A stretch of 8,563 bases of DNA from positions 1-8,563 of the forward strand of contig CATWBR010000179.1 of NCBI GenBank assembly GCA_958349075.1. Direction: 5' to 3'. The notes under the pieces are model-generated. The model saw only the letters and a list, made by a program, of their open reading frames with translations. It ran no database searches and was not told the DNA's origin. Position numbers and translations under genes: made by a program. Shown one piece after another: positions 1 to 5,989 of the stretch (position 1 is the first letter of the stretch; each line of letters starts with the position of its first letter). This DNA is from an uncultured Clostridium sp. (GTDB lineage: Bacteria; Bacillota; Clostridia; Lachnospirales; Lachnospiraceae).

Positions 1-19
1 AAGTGAAGGAGGAACTATC

Positions 20-1252
20 TTGTTAGAGATTAAGATAAATGAATCGGAGAATTCTGCCAGAATCATCGTTATAGGTGTCGGCGGAGCTGGAAATAATGCG
101 GTTAACCGCATGATTGAAGAGAATATAGCAGGTGTGGAATTTATCGGAATTAATACGGACAAGCAGGCGCTGCAGTTTTGCAAGGCCTCTTCAGCCATGC
201 AGATCGGCGAGAAGCTGACAAAGGGACTGGGAGCCGGAGCTAAGCCTGAGATTGGCGAGAAAGCCGCAGAGGAGAGCCAGGAAGAGCTTGCACAGGCTCT
301 GAAGGGCGCCGACATGGTATTCGTAACCTGTGGTATGGGCGGCGGCACCGGAACAGGTGCGGCACCGGTTATCGCACGAATTGCCAAGGATATGGGCATT
401 CTGACCGTAGGCGTAGTGACAAAGCCGTTCCGTTTTGAAGCCAAGACACGTATGGGCAACGCACTTTCAGGCATTGAGAAATTAAAAGCCAGTGTGGATA
501 CTCTGATTGTAATCCCTAACGATAAACTCCTTGAGATCGTAGATCGCCGCACGACAATGCCGGATGCTCTTAAGAAGGCGGATGAAGTGCTTCAGCAGGC
601 TGTACAGGGTATTACGGATCTTATCAATGTTCCGGGACTTATCAATCTGGATTTCGCGGACGTACAGACCGTTATGATAGACAAGGGCATCGCCCATATC
701 GGCATCGGACATGCCAAGGGTGACGACAAGGCCATTGAAGCCGTTAAACAGGCAGTTGCCAGCCCTCTGTTAGAGACAACCATCGAAGGCGCAAGCCACG
801 TTATTATCAATATTTCCGGTGACATCAGCCTGATCGAGGCCAATGACGCCGCAACTTATGTACAGGAACTGGCAGGAGACGATGCCAACATTATCTTCGG
901 CGCCATGTTTGATGAGAACGCACAGGATGAAGCGACAATCACGGTTATTGCAACAGGACTGGATGCCCATGGCATCAATACGCCTGTATCCAAAGCTATG
1001 ACCGAATTCACCACTCCGTTCAAGGCAAAACCGTCCCCAACGTTTGCACCTCAGGGTGCAGGCAGAGAGACGGCCGCTACATCTGCGCCTGCATATAAGA
1101 CCCCGACCTACAGGGCTCCTTCCGCCGCAGTTCCTCAGCAGCAACAGCAGCCTAAGGTTCCGGTACAGCCGTCCACACCGGTGCAGCCATACCGTCCTAT
1201 GCAGAGAGAGACACAGATTAACATCCCGGATTTCCTGAAGAATAAAAAGTAA
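20..1252 (+). CDS. ftsZ: Cell division protein FtsZ
   Basis: Tubulin-like GTPase that polymerises at the membrane into the cytokinetic Z-ring; in spore formers the ring also makes the asymmetric septum. The 410-residue protein shows the N-terminal nucleotide-binding stretch [13 protein letters not shown] (residues 19-31), the tubulin signature GGGTGTG (107-113) and the T7 synergy loop NLDFADV (209-215), whose Asp211 and Asp214 match the catalytic aspartates. The C-terminal GTPase-activation domain ends near 330. A Pro/Gln-rich linker (about 335-398, with QQQQQ) leads to the conserved C-terminal peptide IPDFLKNKK (402-410), which binds partners such as FtsA and SepF. The start is TTG at 20-22, fixed by AAGGAGG at 6-12 with 7-nt spacing; no ATG fits as well. 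The gene is complete and of normal length. Its promoter lies upstream of the window. It is followed by a strong terminator, so spoIIGA is probably transcribed separately. Confidence 0.99.
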   Translation: MLEIKINESENSARIIVIGVGGAGNNAVNRMIEENIAGVEFIGINTDKQALQFCKASSAMQIGEKLTKGLGAGAKPEIGEKAAEESQEELAQALKGADMVFVTCGMGGGTGTGAAPVIARIAKDMGILTVGVVTKPFRFEAKTRMGNALSGIEKLKASVDTLIVIPNDKLLEIVDRRTTMPDALKKADEVLQQAVQGITDLINVPGLINLDFADVQTVMIDKGIAHIGIGHAKGDDKAIEAVKQAVASPLLETTIEGASHVIINISGDISLIEANDAATYVQELAGDDANIIFGAMFDENAQDEATITVIATGLDAHGINTPVSKAMTEFTTPFKAKPSPTFAPQGAGRETAATSAPAYKTPTYRAPSAAVPQQQQQPKVPVQPSTPVQPYRPMQRETQINIPDFLKNKK

Positions 1253-1270
1253 CCAGGGATCAGGTTATTA

Positions 1271-1304
1271 GCCGCAGTGCGAAAGCATTGCGGCTGTTTT
1301 GCTT
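1271..1304 (+). terminator. Rho-independent terminator of ftsZ
   Basis: A 10-bp stem (1271-1280 with 1285-1294, one G-T pair) is closed by a GAAA tetraloop and followed by TGTTTTGCTT. It lies 18 bp after the ftsZ stop codon. Sequence and position are classic for an intrinsic terminator. Confidence 0.93.
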
Positions 1305-1432
1305 GAAGAAATCATTCCGGTCCCGGCTGTCTGCCGGTTCCGCCCCCTTTTTCTGGAAATCTCTTTTCCCGAGTAGTTCTTTAAATGCAGCGGTGGTATC
1401 TTACGCGCTGCTGTCCAAATCTGAATTGATTT

Positions 1433-1439
1433 TTCGACA
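1433..1439 (-). promoter_or_regulatory. Candidate Spo0A box (distal)
   Basis: The plus strand reads TTCGACA, so the minus strand reads TGTCGAA, a perfect match to the 0A-box consensus TGNCGAA. The flanking A/T run (minus strand ATGTCGAAAAAT) also fits the usual extended site. It lies about 250 bp upstream of the spoIIGA -35 hexamer, further than the known B. subtilis spoIIG sites, so its role is uncertain. A 7-bp match can occur by chance. Confidence 0.35.
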
Positions 1440-1642
1440 TTTTCAATCGTAATCCAACAAAATAAGAACGATACGGCCTGCCGCTCAGACTTAAAATACA
1501 GGTGGCGGGCTGTCACTTTACCCTTACGGCTGGTTTTACCAGTCGGGGCACAGGATAACAGTCCCCCACAGCCAGAGGGAGCGGAGGGAAAATCAGGAAC
1601 GATTCCCGTCATGGAAAAGCCGATCGCGCCGCCTGCATTTTG

Positions 1643-1659
1643 TTTCGAAATATGACGAT
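1643..1659. promoter_or_regulatory. Possible degenerate Spo0A boxes upstream of spoIIGA promoter
   Basis: TTTCGAA (1643-1649) and TGACGAT (1653-1659) each match the 0A-box consensus TGNCGAA at six of seven positions. They lie roughly 65 to 82 bp upstream of the predicted transcription start, within the range used by Spo0A at B. subtilis spoIIG. The -35 region itself reads TTTGACA (1685-1691), six of seven to the reverse-complement box TTCGNCA. These are weak matches, made plausible mainly by position. Confidence 0.35.
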
Positions 1660-1685
1660 CAAAAACAGGAATTAACTTTCCGTAT

Positions 1686-1718
1686 TTGACAAAAAACACA
1701 AGCCCGGGAATTTATAAT
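1686..1718 (+). promoter_or_regulatory. spoIIG-type sigma-A promoter with 21-bp spacer
   Basis: A perfect -35 TTGACA (1686-1691) and a perfect -10 TATAAT (1713-1718) are separated by 21 bp instead of 17. Sigma-A cannot normally use this spacing unaided. In B. subtilis the spoIIG promoter has the same peculiarity (about 22 bp) and is activated by phosphorylated Spo0A. No -35-like hexamer exists at 17 bp from this -10. The predicted start is near 1725, giving a leader of about 100 nt before spoIIGA. Confidence 0.8.
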
Positions 1719-1722
1719 GACT

Positions 1723-1807
1723 ACTGTCGTAACAGTTCAGACCCGGTATGCCCTGTCGGGCGGCGTTACTTTGCCGCAGGACTGAACTGTATCCTACTGT
1801 CAGACAG
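1723..1807 (+). other. Structured 5' leader of spoIIGA (candidate regulatory RNA fold)
   Basis: A perfect 9-bp helix (ACAGTTCAG 1732-1740 with CTGAACTGT 1782-1790) encloses two side-by-side hairpins: CCCG/CGGG (1742-1745, 1757-1760) and CGGC/GCCG (1761-1764, 1773-1776). Together these would form a three-way junction. ACAGT (1732-1736) can instead pair with ACTGT (1723-1727), and GCCC/GGGC (1750-1753, 1758-1761) competes with the first inner hairpin. A 5-bp inverted repeat CTGTC-A-GACAG (1797-1807) touches the ribosome site region. The 8-mer CTACTGTC occurs at both edges (1721-1728, 1794-1801). It matches no riboswitch class I recognise. Confidence 0.5.
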
Positions 1808-1826
1808 AGAGGTGAGATAATTTCCG

Positions 1827-2615
1827 GTGACATACAACGTTTACGCGGATGTGGTGTTAGCCAATAATTTTACAATAGATTTTTTGCTTCTCACAGTAGT
1901 AAAAAAGGTGATGAAGCTGGAGACACGAAAGGGAGGAATATTTCTGGCCAGCATGGCGGGAGCTTTTTACGCGCTGGCTGTGACCATTTTTCCCTTTCCT
2001 GTTTTTTTTCTCCAGTCAATTGTTACATACTTCGCAGCCAGCGCCCTGATGACGGCCCTGGCATTTAGAATCAGAGACCTGAACGCGCTTCTGAAAGCCG
2101 TGGCGGGCCTGTATCTGGCAGCGGTTATGACCGCGGGTCTGATGGAGCTGTTCCGCACGGGAGGTTTCTTTGGTTCTATCTATCTCTATGCGGCGGCCGC
2201 GGGATTCAGTATCTTTTTAACGCTGTACCTGTGGAGGACCGTGTCAAAGAGCGCCGCGGACAACGGCCATCTTTACAGCGTCCTGATCGAATATCAGGGC
2301 AGGAAAGCCGGTTTCACCGGTTTTCTTGACACGGGGAACCGTCTGACGGAACCCTACACGGGAAGTCCGGTCAGCGTAATCTCGGCGGAAAGCTGCCGGG
2401 AACTGTTCGGCACCGTGAATGCGGTCTTATTCGTCCCTTTCCGTTCGGTCGGGAAGGACAGCGGAATTTTACCGGCGGTGCGGGCCGACAGGATGGAGAT
2501 AGAAAAAGAAGGTCAGAAGAAAGTGATAGAGAAACCGTATATTGCAATCTCGGAAGAAAAACTGTCGCAGAACGGTTCTTACCAGATTTTGCTGAATGAG
2601 AAACTGTGGCTGTGA
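1827..2615 (+). CDS. spoIIGA: Sigma-E processing peptidase SpoIIGA
   Basis: Sporulation-specific membrane aspartic protease that cleaves the pro-sequence from pro-sigma-E at the asymmetric septum, switching on mother-cell transcription after a forespore signal (SpoIIR in known systems). The N-terminal half of the 262-residue protein is a bundle of hydrophobic helices (about residues 9-27, 38-58, 60-80, 90-106 and 115-136). The C-terminal half is a soluble retropepsin-like domain with the catalytic motif FLDTGN (166-171; Asp168 is the predicted catalytic residue) and a downstream hydrophobic strand PVSVIS. It is somewhat shorter than the roughly 300-residue Bacillus protein, but both halves are present. 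The GTG start at 1827 is supported by GAGAGGTGAG about 10 nt upstream; the TYNVYADVVLANNF beginning is typical of the family. It sits directly upstream of its substrate gene sigE, as is usual. Confidence 0.95.
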   Translation: MTYNVYADVVLANNFTIDFLLLTVVKKVMKLETRKGGIFLASMAGAFYALAVTIFPFPVFFLQSIVTYFAASALMTALAFRIRDLNALLKAVAGLYLAAVMTAGLMELFRTGGFFGSIYLYAAAAGFSIFLTLYLWRTVSKSAADNGHLYSVLIEYQGRKAGFTGFLDTGNRLTEPYTGSPVSVISAESCRELFGTVNAVLFVPFRSVGKDSGILPAVRADRMEIEKEGQKKVIEKPYIAISEEKLSQNGSYQILLNEKLWL

Positions 2616-2644
2616 GAAGGCTGCAGTATTGATGGAAAGCTGTA

Positions 2645-2752
2645 ATGAAAATAAAGATAACCGTTCAGGCTGTATGCCCGGCAAGGCAAAACGCGCTGCT
2701 TTGTGAGGAGGTAAAGAGGAAGGCCCTGACGGTTACAGATATGGTTATTTAA
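2645..2752 (+). CDS. Possible 35-residue small ORF between spoIIGA and sigE
   Basis: ATG at 2645 opens a frame of 35 residues beginning [10 protein letters not shown] and ending [10 protein letters not shown]. Its TAA (2750-2752) is the first part of the sigE ribosome site TAAGGAGG, an arrangement that could couple translation. The only upstream ribosome-site candidate is a weak GGAAAG (2634-2639). No family is recognised. A second short frame (2632-2703, 24 residues) overlaps it in another phase, which weakens the case for either. The 151-bp gap is unusually long for spoIIGA-sigE. It may simply be untranslated spacer. Confidence 0.2.
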   Translation: MKIKITVQAVCPARQNALLCEEVKRKALTVTDMVI

Positions 2753-2766
2753 GGAGGAAAGAAATT

Positions 2767-3507
2767 ATGGTTATAAAATTAGCAATCCCGAATCAATTCC
2801 GTCTTAAGATGGTTCCGTCGTTTAAATCGGTTTTTCTTCAGAAGGAAGGGGAAGTCCATTATATCGGCGGTGCGGATATTCTCCCCGCGCCCTTAAACAG
2901 CAGGGAGGAGGCAGAGGTATTAAAGGAACTGGGAACGGAGAAGGATGCCCAGGCAAAATCGAGACTGATAGAGCACAACCTGCGCCTCGTAGTCTACATA
3001 GCAAAGAAATTTGACAACACCAGCGTCGGTGTGGAAGACCTTATTTCCATCGGTTCCATAGGGCTTATCAAGGCGATCAACACCTTTAATATTGATAAAA
3101 ATATCAAGCTTGCCACCTATGCCTCCCGGTGTATTGAAAATGAGATTTTGATGTATTTAAGACGCAACAACAAGACCAAGATGGAAGTCTCCATTGATGA
3201 ACCGCTCAATGTGGATTGGGACGGAAACGAACTTTTGCTTTCCGATATTCTGGGAACCGACGAGGATGTCATTTACCGGGATTTGGAAGATGAGATAGAA
3301 AAGAAGCTGCTCAGTACGGCAATCAGCCGTCTGGGACCGAGAGAACAGAAAATCGTGGAACTGCGTTTCGGCCTGGGAACGGAGAATGAGGATGAGATGA
3401 CGCAGAAAGAGGTCGCGGACCTTCTGGGGATATCCCAGTCCTACATCTCCAGGCTTGAGAAAAAGATTATGAAGCGGCTGAAAAAAGAAATCGTGAAATA
3501 CGAGTAG
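2767..3507 (+). CDS. sigE: RNA polymerase sporulation sigma factor sigma-E (pro-sigma-E)
   Basis: Early mother-cell sigma factor made as an inactive, membrane-associated precursor and activated when SpoIIGA removes its N-terminus. The 246-residue product has a basic/hydrophobic pro-sequence of about 31 residues. The conserved junction [10 protein letters not shown] (31-40) aligns with the B. subtilis site YYIGGSEALP, so cleavage near His31/Tyr32 is expected. Region 2 follows (about 65-135: [47 protein letters not shown]), then region 3 (141-165, including [13 protein letters not shown]) and region 4 with a helix-turn-helix (213-232, [16 protein letters not shown]). The ATG start is fixed by AAGGAGG (2751-2757) at 9-nt spacing. 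The B. subtilis-like residues around the cleavage site and NVDWDGNE separate it from sigma-K. No terminator follows, and its last 41 bp overlap the convergent acyltransferase gene. Confidence 0.97.
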   Translation: MVIKLAIPNQFRLKMVPSFKSVFLQKEGEVHYIGGADILPAPLNSREEAEVLKELGTEKDAQAKSRLIEHNLRLVVYIAKKFDNTSVGVEDLISIGSIGLIKAINTFNIDKNIKLATYASRCIENEILMYLRRNNKTKMEVSIDEPLNVDWDGNELLLSDILGTDEDVIYRDLEDEIEKKLLSTAISRLGPREQKIVELRFGLGTENEDEMTQKEVADLLGISQSYISRLEKKIMKRLKKEIVKYE

Positions 3508-4543
3508 AAATCCAGCCGATGAATGCGGGAATCAGGGTTCCGGCTATGAGGTAGACCGGCCACAGCTCATGGGAAAACCCGGTGGGGAACCCGGCCAGAT
3601 TTTCGGGCACCGACCGGAGCCAGAGCTTTGCATAGAAATAGTCCACCAGTTTAAAGACGGCAAAATGGATCGCCATAATCTCAAAGGAATAGCGTCCCAG
3701 GAACGAAAGAAAACGGGAAACGGCCTTAAAACGTTCCATCAGCGTTCCGAGGGACAGACAGAAATAGATACCAATCAGGGAGATGACGTAAAACCAGGCT
3801 CCGGGAATCACCATTCCGTCCAAAAGAATATAAATACCCATTTTTGCATTAATAAAGTACAGGAGTGCGGCGCTGACGATACAGCCGTACCAGGTGGTAT
3901 ACTTCTTAAAATCGGGACAGTGAAGCCGCAGAAGGTAGGCAAAAAAGTATATCGGGACTACGACCAGGGATGCATGAAGGTTGTAGGCAATTCCCACTTT
4001 CCTCATATTCAGGAACACACCGGCAGCGCCGATCGAGGCACAGGCAAACCCAATCAGCCATACCTTAAGCCCGGGTTTTCCAATCCGCCTTGAAAAGGTG
4101 CGGCCGAACCATACGGCAGCGCCGAACAGGCCGGATGCGGCCAGCCAGGCCGGAATAAACCAGAGCGCGCCCTGGGCCGGTTCGGCGCCGGTGAAGGAGA
4201 TATTGGTACAAATCTGCGCAAGCATTTTCGTATGGTTGTAAAGCTCCTGGCCGGAATAGAGACCGCGCGTCACGAAGAAATTGTGGAGCAGGACGAAGCA
4301 GGACGTATAAAAAACATAACGGGGCCATGTCCCTGCAAACCGGTTGCCAAAGAAGGCAAAGGGAGCATCCCCGTATTTTTTTTCACTGTAGAGATAGCCG
4401 GAGACAAAGAAAAACAGGGCCAGATGGAACAGATAGACAAAGCCTACGGCAAAGTAACAACTGTGGCCAAGTACAATTGCGATAATACCAAGTCCCTTTA
4501 CAATATCCCAGTAAGGGGAACGAGACGGTGCGGTTGGGTTCAT
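3467..4543 (-). CDS. Integral-membrane acyltransferase (acyltransferase 3 / NolL-like)
   Basis: Probable membrane O-acyltransferase of the acyltransferase-3 superfamily, closest in motif layout to fucose 4-O-acetylase-like proteins (COG3594). Such enzymes move acetyl groups onto cell-surface or secreted sugars; the substrate here is unknown. The 358 residues contain about ten hydrophobic segments. Diagnostic features are [17 protein letters not shown] (12-28, with Asp13 and His27), [12 protein letters not shown] (39-50), [11 protein letters not shown] (126-136) and [12 protein letters not shown] (283-294). The start is ATG at 4541-4543, with AAGGAG 8 nt upstream on the minus strand. It has its own consensus promoter (4702-4730). 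The 3' end runs 41 bp into sigE with no visible terminator. Acyltransferases are not part of the standard sigE-sigG locus, so this is probably an insertion; a role in spore or surface polysaccharide is possible but unsupported. Confidence 0.88.
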   Translation of the reverse strand: MNPTAPSRSPYWDIVKGLGIIAIVLGHSCYFAVGFVYLFHLALFFFVSGYLYSEKKYGDAPFAFFGNRFAGTWPRYVFYTSCFVLLHNFFVTRGLYSGQELYNHTKMLAQICTNISFTGAEPAQGALWFIPAWLAASGLFGAAVWFGRTFSRRIGKPGLKVWLIGFACASIGAAGVFLNMRKVGIAYNLHASLVVVPIYFFAYLLRLHCPDFKKYTTWYGCIVSAALLYFINAKMGIYILLDGMVIPGAWFYVISLIGIYFCLSLGTLMERFKAVSRFLSFLGRYSFEIMAIHFAVFKLVDYFYAKLWLRSVPENLAGFPTGFSHELWPVYLIAGTLIPAFIGWISTRISRFLFSAAS

Positions 4544-4622
4544 AGCGGTAACTCCTTAAACATTTTTTCGGTGGCAGGTACGGTTTCACTCCGGCTTCTC
4601 AGAAAGGAGGGCCTTAAGAGAA

Positions 4623-4675
4623 GCTAGCGTGCTGACACTACACTAGCAGCGGATGTTCCTTATCTGACCGGAACA
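4623..4675 (-). other. Two hairpins in the acyltransferase 5' leader
   Basis: The predicted minus-strand leader (about 4544-4695, roughly 150 nt) contains a 6-bp helix TGTTCC/GGAACA (4654-4659 with 4670-4675, 10-nt loop). After it comes an 8-bp helix (4623-4630 with 4640-4647, GCTAG core, 9-nt loop). Neither is followed by a T-run in the minus direction, so they are not terminators. They may stabilise the mRNA or be regulatory; I recognise no family. Confidence 0.35.
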
Positions 4676-4701
4676 CGGACTGCATTCAGATCTTATCATC
4701 A

Positions 4702-4730
4702 AGTATAGAATATGTAGGGAAATGTGTCAA
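4702..4730 (-). promoter_or_regulatory. Sigma-A promoter of the acyltransferase gene
   Basis: On the minus strand a perfect -35 TTGACA (4725-4730) and a -10 TATACT (4702-4707) are 17 bp apart, the ideal vegetative spacing. The predicted start is near 4695. This implies housekeeping expression, not sporulation control. Confidence 0.85.
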
Positions 4731-4756
4731 CCGAGGGGAGGCTGGGAAATGGAAAG

Positions 4757-4782
4757 GTTACTGGGCACGGAGTGACAGTAAC
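4757..4782. repeat. Palindromic 26-bp direct repeat, copy 1
   Basis: The unit begins GTTACTGGGCACGG and ends AGTGACAGTAAC. Its outer arms GTTACTG and CAGTAAC are exact inverted repeats, with an inner CAC/GTG pair. It matches copy 2 (5036-5061) at 24 of 26 positions. It lies just upstream of the acyltransferase promoter. Confidence 0.85.
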
Positions 4783-5035
4783 AAGGAAAGAACCGCCGGT
4801 AGGTGAAGGCCGGGAAAATGCGGAAATGTTTTGGCGTAAAGAAAAGAGTGCCTTGTCTGATGAAGAAAACGGATTCATTTAGAAGAAAGATGTTCTTCTT
4901 TGCTCTTCTGTTTTCTCTGTCAGGACAGGGCACTGTGTATTTAGAATTTCGGCGCGACGCAACGAAAAATGCGCAATGCGGACTTTTCATCACAATCAAC
5001 GGCGTTTATTGCCGTTTCTGTGCATCGCGCAGCGT
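4783..5035. other. Non-coding segment between the two palindromic repeats
   Basis: About 250 bp with no supported gene. A plus-strand GTG frame (4803-5054, 83 codons) and a minus-strand frame (4727-4999, 90 codons) both lack good ribosome sites and recognisable domains, and the plus frame ends inside repeat copy 2. The segment contains an 88-nt imperfect hairpin (4847-4934) and a small hairpin CGGC/GCCG (5000-5003 with 5011-5014). Together with its flanking repeats it looks like a small non-autonomous repeat element, though no clean terminal inverted repeats or target duplication are visible. Confidence 0.45.
4847..4934. repeat. Long imperfect inverted repeat (88-nt hairpin)
   Basis: The left arm from AGTGCCTTGTC (4847) pairs with the right arm ending GACAGGGCACT (4934). 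Complementarity continues through GAAAAC/GTTTTC to an exact 7-bp apical helix AGAAGAA/TTCTTCT (4881-4887 with 4893-4899). The result is one long stem interrupted by small bulges. No T-run follows on either strand, so it is not a simple terminator. Confidence 0.65.
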
Positions 5036-5061
5036 GTTGCTGGGCACGGTGTGACAGTAAC
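5036..5061. repeat. Palindromic 26-bp direct repeat, copy 2
   Basis: The unit reads GTTGCTGGGCACGG then TGTGACAGTAAC, differing from copy 1 at two positions (A to G at position 4, A to T at position 15). It ends one base before the sigG stop codon, so it forms the immediate 3' flank of sigG. On the sigG mRNA it could fold through GTTACTG/CAGCAAC with one mismatch. Confidence 0.85.
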
Positions 5062-5062
5062 C

Positions 5063-5839
5063 TCAGCTCAGATAGTTGCGCATGCTTTTCAGGGCGCTTT
5101 TTTCCAGGCGGCTGACCTGGGCCTGGCTGATGTGGATTTCTTCGGCCACCTCTGTTTGTGTTTTGCCCTCGAAGAAACGCATGTCGATGATATGGCGCTC
5201 GCGTTCCGGAAGGCGTTTCATGGCTTCACTTAAGGAAATGTCCTCTACCCAATGCTCCTCGGAACATTTTTTGTCGCTGAGCTGATCCATTACGTAAAGG
5301 GGATCTCCGCCGTCGGTGTAGACCGGTTCGTAGAGACTGACCGGGCTCTGGATTGCGTCCAGGGCATAGGTGATGCTTTCCTTGCTGACTCCGATTTCCT
5401 CTGCGATTTCGCAGATGGTCGGTTCCTTCAGGTTCCTTTTCATCAGCCCTTCCCGGGCATAAATCGCCTTGTAGGCGGTATCACGCAGGGAGCGGCTTAC
5501 ACGGATTGAATTATTATCTCTCAGGTAACGTTTAACTTCTCCGAGGATCATCGGAACTGCATAGGTGGAGAATCGTACGTTCTGTGTTATATCAAAATTA
5601 TCTATCGCTTTTATCAGCCCGATGCAGCCGATTTGAAAAAGATCGTCCACATTTTCGCTGCTGTTTGAAAAACGCTGGATGACGCTTAAGACAAGACGTA
5701 AATTTCCCTTAATGTATTGTTCTCTGGCATCCATATCCCCATCAAGAATCCGTTTAAACAACGCTTCCTTCTCATCATTGCTGAGAAGCGGCAGTTTGGA
5801 AGTGTTGACTCCGCAGATTTCCACTTTGTATACAGGCAT
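5063..5839 (-). CDS. sigG: RNA polymerase sporulation sigma factor sigma-G
   Basis: Late forespore sigma factor, which in known systems drives genes for spore DNA protection and germination. From ATG 5837-5839 the protein has 258 residues (B. subtilis 260) and opens MPVYKVEICGVNTSKLP, the conserved sigma-G N-terminus. Region 2 contains GNLRLVLSVIQRF (45-57), DLFQIGCIGLIKAIDNFD (66-83) and STYAVPMILGEVKRYLRDN (91-109). Region 3 includes SIRVSRSLRDTAYKA (111-125) and YVMDQLSD (182-189). Region 4 carries the helix-turn-helix VAEEIHISQAQVSRLEKSAL (231-250). Asn46 corresponds to the B. subtilis residue (Asn45) reported to matter for the anti-sigma factor Gin/CsfB. A longer frame starts at 5863, but only the inner ATG has a good ribosome site. 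It is reversed relative to sigE, unlike the usual co-directional arrangement. Confidence 0.96.
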   Translation of the reverse strand: MPVYKVEICGVNTSKLPLLSNDEKEALFKRILDGDMDAREQYIKGNLRLVLSVIQRFSNSSENVDDLFQIGCIGLIKAIDNFDITQNVRFSTYAVPMILGEVKRYLRDNNSIRVSRSLRDTAYKAIYAREGLMKRNLKEPTICEIAEEIGVSKESITYALDAIQSPVSLYEPVYTDGGDPLYVMDQLSDKKCSEEHWVEDISLSEAMKRLPERERHIIDMRFFEGKTQTEVAEEIHISQAQVSRLEKSALKSMRNYLS

Positions 5840-5846
5840 GTACTTT

Positions 5847-5852
5847 ACCTCC
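5847..5852 (-). promoter_or_regulatory. Ribosome binding site deciding the sigG start
   Basis: GGAGGT on the minus strand lies 7 nt before ATG 5837-5839. The upstream ATG at 5861-5863 is preceded only by A/T-rich sequence without a Shine-Dalgarno match, so the inner start is preferred. Confidence 0.85.
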
Positions 5853-5919
5853 GCATCTTTCATTAATTATCTCGGCGGAATTATTGTAAGGGATATTTTC
5901 CACCGAATTCTTATAAATG

Positions 5920-5949
5920 AATGATGTACGATTTTGGATCGATTTATAC
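5920..5949 (-). promoter_or_regulatory. Candidate sigma-F/sigma-G-type promoter of sigG
   Basis: On the minus strand GTATA (5945-5949) is followed after 18 bp by CATCATT (5920-5926). This resembles the forespore pattern (GNATR, 18 bp, CATNHTA), with the last -10 base off. In B. subtilis sigG is transcribed by sigma-F and then by itself. The predicted leader would be about 75 nt. The match to the more specific sigma-F -10 (GGNRANAHTW) is poorer, about 7 of 10. Confidence 0.4.
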
Positions 5950-5989
5950 GATTGGAGGGATGAAAAAATTTTCCTTTTCAGAGAGTTGA

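Larger units (their letters stand above)
1305..1680. other. Unassigned intergenic stretch between ftsZ and spoIIGA promoter
   Basis: About 375 bp with no supported gene. A minus-strand open frame of 143 codons spans 1268-1699. It starts with GTG inside the A-rich spacer of the spoIIGA promoter, has no good ribosome site, and ends inside the ftsZ terminator hairpin; its product resembles no protein family I recognise. The stretch contains possible RNA-type helices (1387-1392 with 1406-1411; 1477-1484 with 1502-1509, using two G-U pairs) and a perfect Spo0A-box match at 1433-1439. It could be a dispersed repeat, a regulatory region or an unidentified RNA. I cannot tell which from one copy. Confidence 0.5.

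Noticed and set aside
1268..1699. 143-codon minus-strand open frame between ftsZ and spoIIGA
   Set aside because: The GTG start has no ribosome site and lies within the spoIIGA promoter spacer; the end lies in the ftsZ terminator; there are no recognisable domains. Kept only as an unexplained region.
3569..4093. 174-codon plus-strand frame opposite the acyltransferase
   Set aside because: Antisense shadow of a well-supported membrane protein; low-complexity polar product, no domain.
4727..4999. 90-codon minus-strand frame
   Set aside because: No ribosome site, overlaps the acyltransferase -35, and the composition is unlike a protein.
4803..5054. 83-codon plus-strand frame
   Set aside because: Weak ribosome context, runs through the long hairpin and ends in repeat copy 2; no domain. 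Probably a by-product of repeat sequence.
5840..5863. Longer sigG start at ATG 5861-5863
   Set aside because: No Shine-Dalgarno; the family N-terminus aligns with the inner ATG, which has GGAGGT at 7 nt.
5960..5989. Short frame with ATG beside GGAGG upstream of the SseB-domain gene
   Set aside because: Only nine codons, the ribosome site is too close to the ATG, and it lies ahead of the predicted promoter.
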